Below are positions 27,653 through 37,580 of a stretch of DNA of 64,000 bases, one piece after another. Below the pieces are notes generated by a model. The model was not told the DNA's origin. It saw only the letters and a program-made list of their open reading frames with translations, and ran no database searches. The stretch spans positions 2,501-66,500 of the forward strand of contig LR877155.1 of assembly GCA_903995115.1 (NCBI GenBank). Direction: 5' to 3'. Source of the DNA: Angomonas deanei (lineage: Eukaryota; Euglenozoa; Kinetoplastea; Trypanosomatida; Trypanosomatidae). The translations under genes were made by a program, and so were the position numbers. How positions within the stretch are numbered: the first letter of the stretch is position 1; each line of letters opens with the position of its first letter.

Positions 27653-29296
27653 CTACCGCTTCTCCTTCTGAGTTTTGATAGGTCTTGGCACAACCTTATC
27701 CGATGAAGCCAGCTTGCTTTCTCTCCACTCTTCAAACGACTTCTGCCGCATATGAAACACCCTGCGCTTGCGTTCTTTATTCTTCGCAATGCGCTGCTGC
27801 TTCGCCATGAGAATCTTCTTGCGCTTTTCTTCTCGCTCCTCCTTCGATAGGACCGTCTTGTTGTGTTCCCTGATCGTCTGACGTTGGAGCCGATCCTCCA
27901 CCTTAAGCTCCTCTCTCCGTCGTCGCTTCTTGGCTCGTTCTTCGTCGGTTGCGTCATCGTTGCGGTACGCCAGAAGGGATTTCAGTACCTTGGAGCGAGA
28001 CTTGCTAGCGGCTCTACTACGCTTCTTGGAACGTTGGTCGGTCTTTTCGTTGAACTGGCTGTGAAGAACTTTCACGGGTGTGGGAACCTTCGTCTCCCTC
28101 GCCTTTGGCACTCTACCCAGGAGTTTCTCCATGTCCGAGAGAAGGCGGATGGAGGCACTCGACAGCTGAAGAGAGTCATCGTCGACGCACGCGTCGATAA
28201 TGTCGGAGGCAATCCACTCCGGGTCCAGTTCTACTCGCTTATTATACAGCACAATATGTTTCATCGCGTGCAGGTAGGTGAACGGAAGGGTGTGTTTAAT
28301 GTCATACACCTCTTTCACGCTAATGCCATGTACAAAGTCACAAATGGCCTTTCGGCAACTAACCTTGAGCGAAACGGGGAGTCCAGACAAACGGGGGAGC
28401 ATCCCTTCCAGAAACACACAGCAGCCTTCGAAAACGCGGAACCGAAGACGGCTATCCAAACCGGCAACATCGTGAAACTTGGAAAACGCGGCAGGCAGCA
28501 TCACCCACGCGAACCCCTGACGGTAATAGTAGAGATCCTTTTTAATACCAGCAAGGAGTCGTTTCATTTCCCAACCGCGATCGCAAAAGATGGACTTGTA
28601 GTACTCGGTGAGCGCAATGTGTACGTCATCGCCGGCTTCATTTTTGAACGCCAAAAGTGCAACGTAGTGGAAAACGCGCAAACTAACCGCCTTTAAACGC
28701 GCCAAACGCTGGCGGGCTACCGTCCGTTGCTTTGGTGTGGCGGCCGACCCTTTAAATAAATAGTAGAGCGATTTACGGCAGTAGCTCTGAATATCCCCCA
28801 GCAATTGTAAAATTTTCAGCGCCGGCAAAAACGTTCCAAAGTACCGGTTTTTAGAAACCAAGAGGAGGTCGATGGAGGACAAGCAGCCATTGAAGATGAC
28901 ATCATCGGCGCTTTTCACCTCCTCCCGACACACCGCTAAAAGGACCTGAAAAATGTGCAGCACGTGAGGGGAGGTCATTTGAACCCCAACCCGTGCGACG
29001 ACGTTGATAATACGCATTGTGTCGGACTTTTCCTTATTCTCCGTGTCCACCGGATAGGAGTGGTCGAGATCCACATTCCCCACCATCCCTTTAAGCGCGT
29101 TAATGTACTCGGCGGTCGGTGGCTCCTCCTCCTCCACGACCTCGTCCTCTTTTGTGTCGGCCTCCGCTTCCTCCTCCGGTGCTTCTGCCTCCACTTGTTC
29201 CTCGTCCTCCTCTGTGTCGGTATCTTCAGAGTCCCCCTCCCTCCGCGGACTGTTCACTCCCGGCGGAGGTCGACTCGTCGTCTTCGTCGTCGTCAT
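27653..29296 (-). CDS. C-terminal part of a large nucleolar-type protein
   Basis: About 547 codons. It starts in an acidic segment (EDTDTEEDEE onward), then a helical repeat region (VLHIFQVLLAVCREEV, LKAVSLRVFHYVALLAFKNE), and ends in a long Arg/Lys tail (KKRRRREELKVEDRLQ, KKILMAKQQRIAKNKERKRR). It overlaps the upstream ORF by 71 bases in another frame inside the acidic region. At a five-base C run (plus 29233-29237), one base fewer would make the two a single acidic stretch and one protein of about 1440 residues. Layout (helical repeats, acidic middle, basic tail) resembles Pol5/MYBBP1A, a nucleolar protein of ribosomal RNA transcription. I offer that only as a candidate. Confidence 0.65.
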   Translation of the reverse strand: MTTTKTTSRPPPGVNSPRREGDSEDTDTEEDEEQVEAEAPEEEAEADTKEDEVVEEEEPPTAEYINALKGMVGNVDLDHSYPVDTENKEKSDTMRIINVVARVGVQMTSPHVLHIFQVLLAVCREEVKSADDVIFNGCLSSIDLLLVSKNRYFGTFLPALKILQLLGDIQSYCRKSLYYLFKGSAATPKQRTVARQRLARLKAVSLRVFHYVALLAFKNEAGDDVHIALTEYYKSIFCDRGWEMKRLLAGIKKDLYYYRQGFAWVMLPAAFSKFHDVAGLDSRLRFRVFEGCCVFLEGMLPRLSGLPVSLKVSCRKAICDFVHGISVKEVYDIKHTLPFTYLHAMKHIVLYNKRVELDPEWIASDIIDACVDDDSLQLSSASIRLLSDMEKLLGRVPKARETKVPTPVKVLHSQFNEKTDQRSKKRSRAASKSRSKVLKSLLAYRNDDATDEERAKKRRRREELKVEDRLQRQTIREHNKTVLSKEEREEKRKKILMAKQQRIAKNKERKRRVFHMRQKSFEEWRESKLASSDKVVPRPIKTQKEKR

Positions 29297-31985
29297 TGTC
29301 GCTGCTACTTTCGGAGTCGCCTTGGGATTCGTCGTCTGCTACTTCATCCGGGTCAGCGCGCTGGTCTTGGTCGTCTTCTTCGCTGTCGCTGTCCTCATTT
29401 TCACCATTCTTCACTCGATCCAGTCGGGCTAGCTCTCGGCTGTCGGTATTAAAGGCCTCCTTCAGTGGGGCCAGCAAAATAGTGACGGTTTCCTCGCTTC
29501 GAATGAACTTGGCAAACTTCTGCATATAACCAATCGCAATTCGACGAATGCAACTTTGAAGGGGTAGCACGTGCAGCGGGGACGTCTTGCGAAGAATGAT
29601 GGTCATCATAATATCGTACAGCATGTCAAGGGAGTCCAGCGAGCCGTTCAGAAAGAAATGGGTCAAATCGGGAACCACAGAGGTCGCAATGAGGGTAGCG
29701 TCTGCGTTCGAGGCATCGTCGACGCTGAGCATTAAAAAGAGCAGCACTAGTAAAATCTCAATGTCCTCCTTGTCGTAAAATAGAACGCTGCGCTTTGCTG
29801 AATTCTCCAGGGCGTCCACAATTAAATTTCTTGCCTTCTTGAACTTTTTGTGGTCCACCGCCGTTTTGTACCGCGTCAGGCCCTTCTCTTCTTTCTCAAG
29901 ATACAAGGTCATAATCTCCCGTGGATTCACGGTACTCTTGGGTCGCATTAGGTCACCCTTCAGCGTGAAGGAGAAGAGCTCTGCAAACAAGTAAATGCAG
30001 TGATTTGCCATTTTCTGGTCACCCGCGCTTTTTGGTGGGAAGAATCCGTACCGCAGAAAGAAGAATGCGGCGTCGTTGACGTAGTCGCAGGAGATTCCTT
30101 CTCGGACCGGGACCAAAAGAGAATTGCGCAGTTCCCGCAGAATCCACTTCCGGTTCGAATGTGAAGCGAGGTCGCTGTCTTTTAAACTCTTGTATTGTGA
30201 GATGAGATCCATCACCTTCTCCTGCAAGGCCGACACTGGAAGTTGCTTCAGCTCCGCCAGTGTGCTTGCCTTCGCGCTGATCTTTTTGCCGTAGCCCGCC
30301 GCCTTGTTGGCCATTTCTAGAACCTGCGTCCTTTCCCTGTGGTCGGCACTTTGCACCGCGATTTGCCCCAGCTCCATTACCAAATTCTGGAAAAGCGTCC
30401 TCCGAGGCACGTCGGAACTGCCACGACGGTAGGGCACAATGACAGTGTGGACAAACGTGGTCAAGTGCTCCTGCAACGATTCGCCCGCCCCGCACCGCTT
30501 CAGCATGAGGTCAAACAGATCCTTCCACACGGGGTGAAGCATCGGGTGCACCTGGGTGACCTGCTCGTTACGGAAGAGCGCGTTCGCTAACTGTTCCATC
30601 ACCGACGGCTTCAGCGGATCCAGCGACACGTATTCCACAATACTGGGCGGGAGCTGTTTCGGGGTGGTTGGCATCTCCATCAGGCGCAGCAGGCACTGGA
30701 GCGCCTCTGGGCGGAAGTACTCTAGCTTAGGGTAGTAGAAGAAGGCAAACGTACACCATTCGACCGCCTCCTCAGCGTGGAGTACCTGAGGATACCGTTG
30801 CCACAGCCGAAAGAGGAGATTGGCGGAAAGTACCCTCGTTGCTTTCTGCTCCACGTAGCAGAAAGAAAGAAAGCAGGAGGCTTTTACGGCGTCTTCCAGA
30901 TTCAACTCCTTGGGACTGCAAATCACAGCACCGAGGGCAAACAGGGCCGCGTTAAGGCGCTGATTGCGCTCGCCGCGAGTGGGATCGTTGATATCCTCCG
31001 TGTCGACCATCTCCGTGTCGACCATCTCATCCAGTTCTTCGTTGGTGATAGAACCGCTCTTTACGTTGAGCCTACCTTTCACTGCCTTCATACGAGAAGA
31101 CAGGGCCAGCTCCTCGTCAATCAGAGAGAGCACCACGGAGGCGGTGAGCGGACTTTTACACAGCAAGTGGAACAGGGCGTCGCACAGCATGACAATGTGG
31201 GAGGCGTCCTCCACCGCCATCCCCAAAATGACGCGAGTGACGGCATACACGACAGTGTGGTGTGCAGTCGTCTTGAACGCCTCGACCGAATTAACGTCGA
31301 CATTTTCGTCAATCGTTTTGTTGATGTAATTGACGAAAGCGTGAAGTCCCTGTCTCCTCTTGCCCGCGTTGTGTCGGACACACATGCTGAGCAAAGCGGT
31401 CACGTGCGACCGTTCAGCCACCTTCTGCGCGAGGGAAACCTGCATTTTACTCTTTTTGTCTGAGCCCTCATTGGCTACCATCTCTGGTTCGGGTTGCCGA
31501 CCACCACCGTTCTTCCCTTTGTTCAGCTCATAATACGACCACTCCACCCAGTTCATGAAGGAGGTGACGTTGTTGCTGTTCTTGACCTGAAACCGGCTCA
31601 AGTAACTCCTGAAAGACATGATATCGGATGGGGTGTGCTGAGTCAGAAATGACGGGGTCACAAAGGCAAAAAGAGCGTTTAGTTTTTCGTCAAACAACGC
31701 CACTTTGGCCTGCCTTTCCTTGAACTGATTGATTTCCGCCTTCAAATCCGACGCCACTTTGGCGGCTAGGTGAATATCAATATTTGACGTCCGGTGGCTC
31801 TTGACCACCGCTGTCTCTACCTGACGACCACCGCGCGCCGGAACACTCTTACCAGAAGTAAATCGCTTCTTGGACATTTCTCCAATTTTCTTTTTGACAC
31901 TGCGCACTTCTTTCTTGGAGTGCTTTTTGTTCATTGTTTTGCTACCACCCTTCGCCTGTGGGTGGCGTTTTGGTGGCGGGGGCAT
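29226..31985 (-). CDS. N-terminal part of a large nucleolar-type protein
   Basis: 919 codons. The N terminus is Lys/Arg-rich (KKHSKKEVRSVKKKIGEMSK), a likely nucleolar-targeting region. Then comes an alpha-helical repeat body without catalytic motifs (LLSMCVRHNAGKRRQGLHAF, IVMLCDALFHLLCKSPL, VEWCTFAFFYYPKLEYF). The end is highly acidic (DSDSEEDDQDQRADPDE, DNDDDEDDE) and stops three codons after a run of G. The acidic composition continues without a break in the next frame, which belongs to the ORF at 27653-29296. The start follows a long T-run at about 31989-32006 on the coding strand. Candidate Pol5/MYBBP1A-like factor; low certainty on identity, good certainty that it is a conserved coding gene. 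Confidence 0.7.
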   Translation of the reverse strand: MPPPPKRHPQAKGGSKTMNKKHSKKEVRSVKKKIGEMSKKRFTSGKSVPARGGRQVETAVVKSHRTSNIDIHLAAKVASDLKAEINQFKERQAKVALFDEKLNALFAFVTPSFLTQHTPSDIMSFRSYLSRFQVKNSNNVTSFMNWVEWSYYELNKGKNGGGRQPEPEMVANEGSDKKSKMQVSLAQKVAERSHVTALLSMCVRHNAGKRRQGLHAFVNYINKTIDENVDVNSVEAFKTTAHHTVVYAVTRVILGMAVEDASHIVMLCDALFHLLCKSPLTASVVLSLIDEELALSSRMKAVKGRLNVKSGSITNEELDEMVDTEMVDTEDINDPTRGERNQRLNAALFALGAVICSPKELNLEDAVKASCFLSFCYVEQKATRVLSANLLFRLWQRYPQVLHAEEAVEWCTFAFFYYPKLEYFRPEALQCLLRLMEMPTTPKQLPPSIVEYVSLDPLKPSVMEQLANALFRNEQVTQVHPMLHPVWKDLFDLMLKRCGAGESLQEHLTTFVHTVIVPYRRGSSDVPRRTLFQNLVMELGQIAVQSADHRERTQVLEMANKAAGYGKKISAKASTLAELKQLPVSALQEKVMDLISQYKSLKDSDLASHSNRKWILRELRNSLLVPVREGISCDYVNDAAFFFLRYGFFPPKSAGDQKMANHCIYLFAELFSFTLKGDLMRPKSTVNPREIMTLYLEKEEKGLTRYKTAVDHKKFKKARNLIVDALENSAKRSVLFYDKEDIEILLVLLFLMLSVDDASNADATLIATSVVPDLTHFFLNGSLDSLDMLYDIMMTIILRKTSPLHVLPLQSCIRRIAIGYMQKFAKFIRSEETVTILLAPLKEAFNTDSRELARLDRVKNGENEDSDSEEDDQDQRADPDEVADDESQGDSESSSDNDDDEDDESTSAGSEQSAEGGGL

Positions 31986-32301
31986 GTTTAAAAAAAAAAA
32001 AAAAAATACCTAGAAAACACTAACAAGAAAAAAAAAAAAGACAAGATGACGTACTCATACAAGATGGACAAAATCCGCACGCACATGCTATAAAAAAACG
32101 CAGATTTACTCAGTGAGGAGAGTGGTAAAAGCAAAAGTACAACACGAACTGGAAACGCTAAAAGTGATGGCAAACGACAAACATAGTTTAAAAAAAAAAA
32201 AGAGGGAGTTGATCGATTCACTGTTCCCCCTCTCACTGACGTACGAGAATCTATTCCAGGCGGTGTCCTTTGTCTTTATTTTTATCACTCATTTATTTAC
32301 T
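31986..32301. other. Intergenic region with A-runs
   Basis: Plus-strand A-runs at 31989-32006 and 32028-32039 act as T-tracts for the nucleolar-type gene. The rest should be the 3' UTR of the amino-acid transporter. No gene seen. Confidence 0.5.
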
Positions 32302-33651
32302 TTAAAAGTAATTATAGATGGTAACGGTCGTACCAAAGCAAACGACGATGACGCCCGATATGAGTAGTGCGTAGGCGCCGTAAAAGTCCTGGTAGCCCAC
32401 CGCCTCTACCGTAAACCCTCCACAGTACATGAAGAACAGCGCCGGGAAAATAAAGCCAACAAACCCGCCGGCAAACGAGCCCAGCAACCCGAACACAACG
32501 GAGATGTTGGGAATGAGTAGTCCCAGCAGCAAGGACAGCAAACTTAACGAGGCACAGAATGCAATGTTTTTATTACGCAGGAGCGTCTCCAAGTTCCACT
32601 CGATCAGATGGTATATGGCGTCGCGACATGGTAGGACGTGTAGGGCAAACGCCACACACAGTTTCACAACGATCCCACAGTACGCAAAGGCGAAAAAAAT
32701 ATTCTTCGTGGGGGTATACATGGAAAGCAGTGAGGGACGGATATTCTCCCCGAACTCAAGGTAACCGAAGAGGCCAGAGAACCAATACAATACGGTACAG
32801 ATTAGCATTCCAATAAACCCTTCCACCTCCATCCGCCGCACCGTCGGTGCCGGCCGCATCTCGTTCCACACTTCAAACATGTTACTTTGGCACAGGTACG
32901 CAAACATGAACAGGCCCATCCCTCTCAGAGCGTTCTCCCCGCTTTGAAAATACACTAATCCACCATTGTCAAAGTCCGGCTGCGCGATGGCGGCGCAGGA
33001 GTGCACAATCACGCCAAGCACAAATAAGAGGATGAAGGACACCCCTACCAGCGATACGTAACGCAGCGAGTTAATGTGCTTAGGGAGGGAAAGTGGCAAC
33101 ATCAGACAAACGAAAGCCACGGCGGTGAGGAATGAGATAAACCCTCGTGAGCTGTAATACTCTCCGACGTACTCTTTACGCAAAAAGGCGCTCCACACGT
33201 CACCCACACAAATGACATACGCGACACACGCCCCAAAACACTTGATAATCATAATCACTGCAGCGAAGCTGTCGCCACCTTTTCCAAATAGGCGGAGGGC
33301 AAGGCCTTCGTAACTTTTGCAGCCCGTTTTTTCCGCTGTCAGTGCCATGAGACGCAGTGAAAATACAGTAAGAGCAAAGATGACAATGAGGTACAAAGTA
33401 CTCACAATAATACCAGACAGATAGAAGGCATAGGGTAGTCCCAGGATGCCCGCCCCCAAACTGCTGCCCGCAAGATTGAACACGCCGGAGACCAGACTTC
33501 CACGTGGGATCAACTTGGCGTCGTTGCCGTCATCTGCTACGATGGTGCTTACCCCCTCTTCTTCTTCCTCTCGATTCACCACGATATTGGGACCATCCTC
33601 GACCACTGCGTTATAGGAGGAAAATGCGTCCGGTTTTAGATTAGAGTCCAT
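32302..33651 (-). CDS. Amino-acid transporter, AAAP family
   Basis: 449 residues with about eleven hydrophobic segments. The first carries the family signature (GVFNLAGSSLGAGILGLPYA), and the last ends near the C terminus (YGAYALLISGVIVVCFGTTV). The N-terminal 55 residues are acidic and cytosolic. Trypanosomatid genomes hold many such permeases, which import amino acids or polyamines across the plasma membrane; the substrate cannot be read from sequence. The open frame extends ten codons upstream, but only to a TTG located inside the splice region, so MDSNLKPD at 33651 is chosen. No tandem copy is seen here. Confidence 0.9.
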   Translation of the reverse strand: MDSNLKPDAFSSYNAVVEDGPNIVVNREEEEEGVSTIVADDGNDAKLIPRGSLVSGVFNLAGSSLGAGILGLPYAFYLSGIIVSTLYLIVIFALTVFSLRLMALTAEKTGCKSYEGLALRLFGKGGDSFAAVIMIIKCFGACVAYVICVGDVWSAFLRKEYVGEYYSSRGFISFLTAVAFVCLMLPLSLPKHINSLRYVSLVGVSFILLFVLGVIVHSCAAIAQPDFDNGGLVYFQSGENALRGMGLFMFAYLCQSNMFEVWNEMRPAPTVRRMEVEGFIGMLICTVLYWFSGLFGYLEFGENIRPSLLSMYTPTKNIFFAFAYCGIVVKLCVAFALHVLPCRDAIYHLIEWNLETLLRNKNIAFCASLSLLSLLLGLLIPNISVVFGLLGSFAGGFVGFIFPALFFMYCGGFTVEAVGYQDFYGAYALLISGVIVVCFGTTVTIYNYF

Positions 33652-33667
33652 CGCTTCCAGCGAACGA

Positions 33668-33700
33668 CTGACAAGAGACAAGGAGAGAGAAAAAAAGGGT
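33668..33700 (-). promoter_or_regulatory. Trans-splice acceptor tract for the transporter
   Basis: Coding-strand T/C run (plus 33675-33700) followed by AG (complement of CT at 33668-33669), 17 bases before the ATG. Confidence 0.6.
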
Positions 33701-33792
33701 AAGTGAGTTAAAAAAAAAAGGAGCAGAGAAAAACACGAGATGTGGTCAATTCATCTTGCTCTCTTTAATAAACTCCGAAAAAAACAAAAAAA

Positions 33793-36165
33793 TCAGTTCA
33801 CGAAAAGTCGTGTCCTGAGAAGAAAGCAGTTCACCTCTAGTTCATCCACCTCAGTTAACGCCGCAACACTATCCTCTTGTCTGGTGCAGGCGGACTTTTT
33901 TTGAGACTTAATCAGACAGCGGAGACACTTAAATAGAGTGCGTAGGCTTATATTCGCGTTCAACATTAAAAAATTCTTATAAGCGTCGATGTAGCTTGTT
34001 GAAACTGCCATTCCAGACGGCTCTTTAGCGGCCGACTCCACTGCCAGCGACGCCAATCGCATCGAACACAATGTGAGCCGGTGAGACGCACTTCTCTCGA
34101 GGGCGTGGGGTAGCGCACCGCCGACACACAGCGACTCCGAGAGGGACCAGTCCGCGGACTTCAAAAATAAACGGCTTTTATCCCTATGGGATACAAAAGA
34201 ATCCCGCTCCAAGCTACTGTGCATGCATACCGTCGGGAGAGCATCTCGGATACGCAAATAGTTGAGGCTCAAGTGCCAACAGGGTTGGTGTCGCACGCCA
34301 CTCGCATCAAAGACAGTAGAAAAGTAGGCTAGAATTTGCGAAAGTGTCCGGAAGGCGCAGCCACTCACAATAGGCACTACCACACCCTTGTGAAGTTGGT
34401 AGAGGCTTCTTTTTTCTTGATGCTCCCGTTGCAGATGGTTCCGTATTTGTACAAACGCAAACGCGGAGAGTTCATGTACGAAGGAAGTACCGTTCTCTTC
34501 ATCCGAAGCTAGCGTACAATACATTAAGGAAAAGATTTCCTCGAACGCAGCACACAGAGAAAATAACATGTACTCGTCTGGAACCGCTTTGCCCGACGGA
34601 CCGTCTGTCACAGTGGTGTCCGCCTGGCTGAGGAGCTGCCCAACGTGCAAGTAGGCCGTCCATCGTCTCCTTTTAATTTTCTTTGCTGTTTCGTCAGGAA
34701 GATCCGCGCCTCTTCTTTCACGCACAGACTCGATGAAAACGAACCACACAAACAGTTGATGTAGTACACTGGCGCAACCAGTGGCGCGGAAGGACGTGTC
34801 CAGGAACTCCGGCTTGCACTGCTGGGCAAGAACGTCGAGGACAGACTCGCCCACGTTGGACAAAAGCCTCACCACGGCACCGTCCTCCAGCGGAAATCTG
34901 TCTTTGTAGAGGTCGTCTGACCTGGATAGTACATTAACTCCACACATCACCACCACAATCGATAAGGGGACCACGAGACGTAAAAGGCTGCCGGGAGACG
35001 CTAGAAAAAAGAAGGGGCACATGGCGGTGAGTTCATCCAGCACTAAAACGATACGGTTACAAAGCTGTGCCGCATTTTCATCCGTGTTTCCCCCGTCCTC
35101 CGTGCGCTTGACGGTGGTAAAACTAAACCCACGCGACAGCCACACGTCGAGTTTACTGGAAAGCGCAGGGGTTTCTCTAATTACCTTTTTGAGAACAAAA
35201 TCAAAGGCATCTAGTAGGACATGGAGCGCATTTTGGGCAAAAAGAAGCCCACCGTCAGTCTCCTTCATCCGTTGGAGTACCAGCACTACATTTTGCTTGC
35301 AATCCTGAGGATAACTCCTCTCCTTCATTCCACTCCTACCCTTTCCAGAGTCCCTTGAAACGCTGCTCACCGTGTACCTGGTGCGGTCTGCGCTGCTGGA
35401 GAATAACGTTTCTGACCCCACTGTGCTGAACGAAAACAAGACAACACTAAGCAACAGCCACAGCCAACAGTCCTGCCGGGAGAGATAGTCGCAGCTGCCG
35501 GAGACGCGGCTAAACTGTGGTATCCCCACCACCGTGGCGGCGTTGGATAAAGTAAACAACTGGTCCTGTGCATTGTAAATCAACAAGAGAAAGAAGTCTG
35601 CCCACAGCGCATTCGACTGCACGCGAAGTGTCCACAGGAAGGAATAATTGGCGGACAGGCTTTCAGACAGCTTGGCGCGCGACTCCGCCCCTCTATCGTT
35701 TGCAGAGAAGCGGCTCGCGGCTGGTAGACTTTCGATGGTGGCAAATGTCTCGTAAAGGGTACTCATGGTCAACTCTAAACCGCTTTGCGAGTGAAACGCC
35801 AAATTGACCAATGTGGTCACACAAGCGTTGTGTAGCTCGGTCTTTGGTGTATTTTTTTGAATTTTTTCCACCAATACAATGGAGGAAGGAAGTGCCACCG
35901 AGAGTAAACCTTTACACACCACCACGCAAAGGTCACAACACGCCGCAAAGTTTGGGCTTAAGAGATGTTCCTTCTCTCTTCTTAATGAAGACGCCTTATG
36001 GAATACGTCAAAGACGATTTCCAGCAGAAATTGAGCGGTGGTGATAATAGAACTAAGATTTTCCCCCTCCACCTCACGTACGAAATGATGAAGTGCATGG
36101 TTAAAATTTTCAATTTCAACCGAGCCGTAGTCTTGGGGTGTCGTACGTAAAATACTCACGTCCAT
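33793..36165 (-). CDS. Large helical protein of unknown function
   Basis: 790 residues, mainly predicted helix with many Leu, Val, Cys and Ser. I see no catalytic motif. Hydrophobic stretches such as WLWLLLSVVLFSF and LLRLVVPLSIVVVMCG are short and may be buried helices of an alpha-solenoid rather than membrane segments. A small basic patch (AKKIKRRRWTAY) lies in the middle. No signal peptide. The ATG directly follows a coding-strand T/C run at about 36172-36192. The gene is tightly flanked by the transporter and TRAP-alpha on the same strand. I do not recognise it. Confidence 0.75.
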   Translation of the reverse strand: MDVSILRTTPQDYGSVEIENFNHALHHFVREVEGENLSSIITTAQFLLEIVFDVFHKASSLRREKEHLLSPNFAACCDLCVVVCKGLLSVALPSSIVLVEKIQKNTPKTELHNACVTTLVNLAFHSQSGLELTMSTLYETFATIESLPAASRFSANDRGAESRAKLSESLSANYSFLWTLRVQSNALWADFFLLLIYNAQDQLFTLSNAATVVGIPQFSRVSGSCDYLSRQDCWLWLLLSVVLFSFSTVGSETLFSSSADRTRYTVSSVSRDSGKGRSGMKERSYPQDCKQNVVLVLQRMKETDGGLLFAQNALHVLLDAFDFVLKKVIRETPALSSKLDVWLSRGFSFTTVKRTEDGGNTDENAAQLCNRIVLVLDELTAMCPFFFLASPGSLLRLVVPLSIVVVMCGVNVLSRSDDLYKDRFPLEDGAVVRLLSNVGESVLDVLAQQCKPEFLDTSFRATGCASVLHQLFVWFVFIESVRERRGADLPDETAKKIKRRRWTAYLHVGQLLSQADTTVTDGPSGKAVPDEYMLFSLCAAFEEIFSLMYCTLASDEENGTSFVHELSAFAFVQIRNHLQREHQEKRSLYQLHKGVVVPIVSGCAFRTLSQILAYFSTVFDASGVRHQPCWHLSLNYLRIRDALPTVCMHSSLERDSFVSHRDKSRLFLKSADWSLSESLCVGGALPHALERSASHRLTLCSMRLASLAVESAAKEPSGMAVSTSYIDAYKNFLMLNANISLRTLFKCLRCLIKSQKKSACTRQEDSVAALTEVDELEVNCFLLRTRLFVN

Positions 36166-36482
36166 TGGATTACCTTTCTTTTAAAAAAAAAAGTACAGTA
36201 AAAAAATAGGAAAAGGACAAGAGAGAAAAGTACAATGTCTCCTCTTGGAAACGAATCATTGGGGTGGTATCGTGTTCATATCACTTTACTTTAGCAGCAG
36301 AGCGTAAAGGGTTTTTCTTTTTTTTTTTTTTTTAGTTCTGCTATTGGCACAACTCTTGTACGGTTAAACTTTATAACATTATTGTATTTTTAATTATAAA
36401 AATAGAGTACTTAAAAGGGGTAAAAGAAAAAGAAATGGGCGCACAAAAATAAACGTCGCTGGGAGAGTACATCTTTCAGCGT
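36166..36482. other. Intergenic region, AT-rich
   Basis: Contains a plus-strand T-run at 36316-36334 and A-run at 36181-36190, the 5' region of the 790-residue gene and the 3' UTR of TRAP-alpha. No gene seen. Confidence 0.5.
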
Positions 36483-37265
36483 TTAATTAATTTTTGGGGC
36501 TGCCTTCCTCCCTCTCGACGAAGAGGCCGTCTTATCGATCAGCTGTTGCTTGTACTGGAGGTGATCCTTGCTGATGTAATCCGTATCAATGGCGTCGGAT
36601 TTCTCCCCGTCGCCCTTTTGGCTTACCATCCTGTCACTTTGAGCGGTGCGCTTCGGGGCGGATGCTTTTTGCGGAACAATCTTATCCCGGAACAGATAGC
36701 CCACACCACCTATGATAGCGAGTAGTGTAAAGTACGTTAGAATGGTTCTCGGGTCGGTCCCCAGGGGCTCGCGGAGGGCAACCGTACTGTTGTAGCCCAC
36801 CACAAACGAGGTAGAGTTCGTGGTCGTGTCCTGCACGTACAGACCAATCACAAGGTTGTAGTCACCAGGCTCAAAGTAAACGTCGGGGGTGAAGAAATAC
36901 TGGAAGCTCACGCTCTCCTTCGGCTTGACCGTGCGGGCCTGGCGCACCACCGAAAAGTTTTGCAAGACGGTTCCGTAAGTGCCCTTCGGCTGAAGGTATC
37001 CGGCAACCAGCACAACGGTCTGGGTGTTGGACTTGTGGTTATTCTGGTAGCCAATGAGAGACTGCGACTTGGACCCTGTAGGGAGGGTGGGGTGTGTTTG
37101 ATTGGGGAAGAAGGCATAGCAGTAGTAGGCTGCGCTCTCCTCTGCGTGGTTCACCTCATCATCGTCTAGATCGATATCCTCTACATCCTCTTCCGCCGTC
37201 ACGGACAGCACAAAGAGTGAAATCAGAAAGAGTAAGAGAACAGACCTCAACTGCATTTTAGACAT
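36483..37265 (-). CDS. Translocon-associated protein alpha (TRAP-alpha/SSR1)
   Basis: 260 residues. A signal peptide (LLLFLISLFVLSVTA, about residues 10-24) is followed by an acidic stretch (EEDVEDIDLDDDE), a luminal beta-sandwich domain with N-glycosylation sites (NQT, NFS, NST), one membrane segment (ILTYFTLLAIIGGVGYLF, about 174-192) and a basic cytosolic tail ending in RGRKAAPKIN. This is the exact layout of TRAP-alpha, the ER subunit that sits beside the Sec61 channel and helps proteins enter the ER. The start MSKMQLRS is preferred to a Met 12 codons upstream because it gives a proper signal peptide. Confidence 0.9.
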   Translation of the reverse strand: MSKMQLRSVLLLFLISLFVLSVTAEEDVEDIDLDDDEVNHAEESAAYYCYAFFPNQTHPTLPTGSKSQSLIGYQNNHKSNTQTVVLVAGYLQPKGTYGTVLQNFSVVRQARTVKPKESVSFQYFFTPDVYFEPGDYNLVIGLYVQDTTTNSTSFVVGYNSTVALREPLGTDPRTILTYFTLLAIIGGVGYLFRDKIVPQKASAPKRTAQSDRMVSQKGDGEKSDAIDTDYISKDHLQYKQQLIDKTASSSRGRKAAPKIN

Positions 37266-37580
37266 TGTAACAACAATACAATGGGTCCGCTGGTTTTTCA
37301 ATAAGGTAATACTATCTCAGTCCAGTATGGTGAAGGTTAAAGAACAGAACGAGAGAGAGAGAAATAGAACGATTTGAACGCTGTAAATAATACTGTCAAA
37401 AAATAAAAAGAGCGGCAGGACAAAAAAAAAAAAAAACGCTATCTCGCCTCAGGGAAGTCGAGGCCCTCAGAGAGTGTAGAGTTGTTACATTAATACTCTT
37501 AACCACTACAATTTACAATTAAACACGTAGATACGAACAGGATAACAAACAAATGTGAAAATTCTCGAACACCGGTTGAC
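37266..37580. other. Intergenic region
   Basis: About 315 bases with a GA tract at 37350-37362, an A-run at 37423-37436 and AT-rich sequence. 5' region of TRAP-alpha and 3' UTR of the small TIM gene. No gene seen. Confidence 0.5.
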
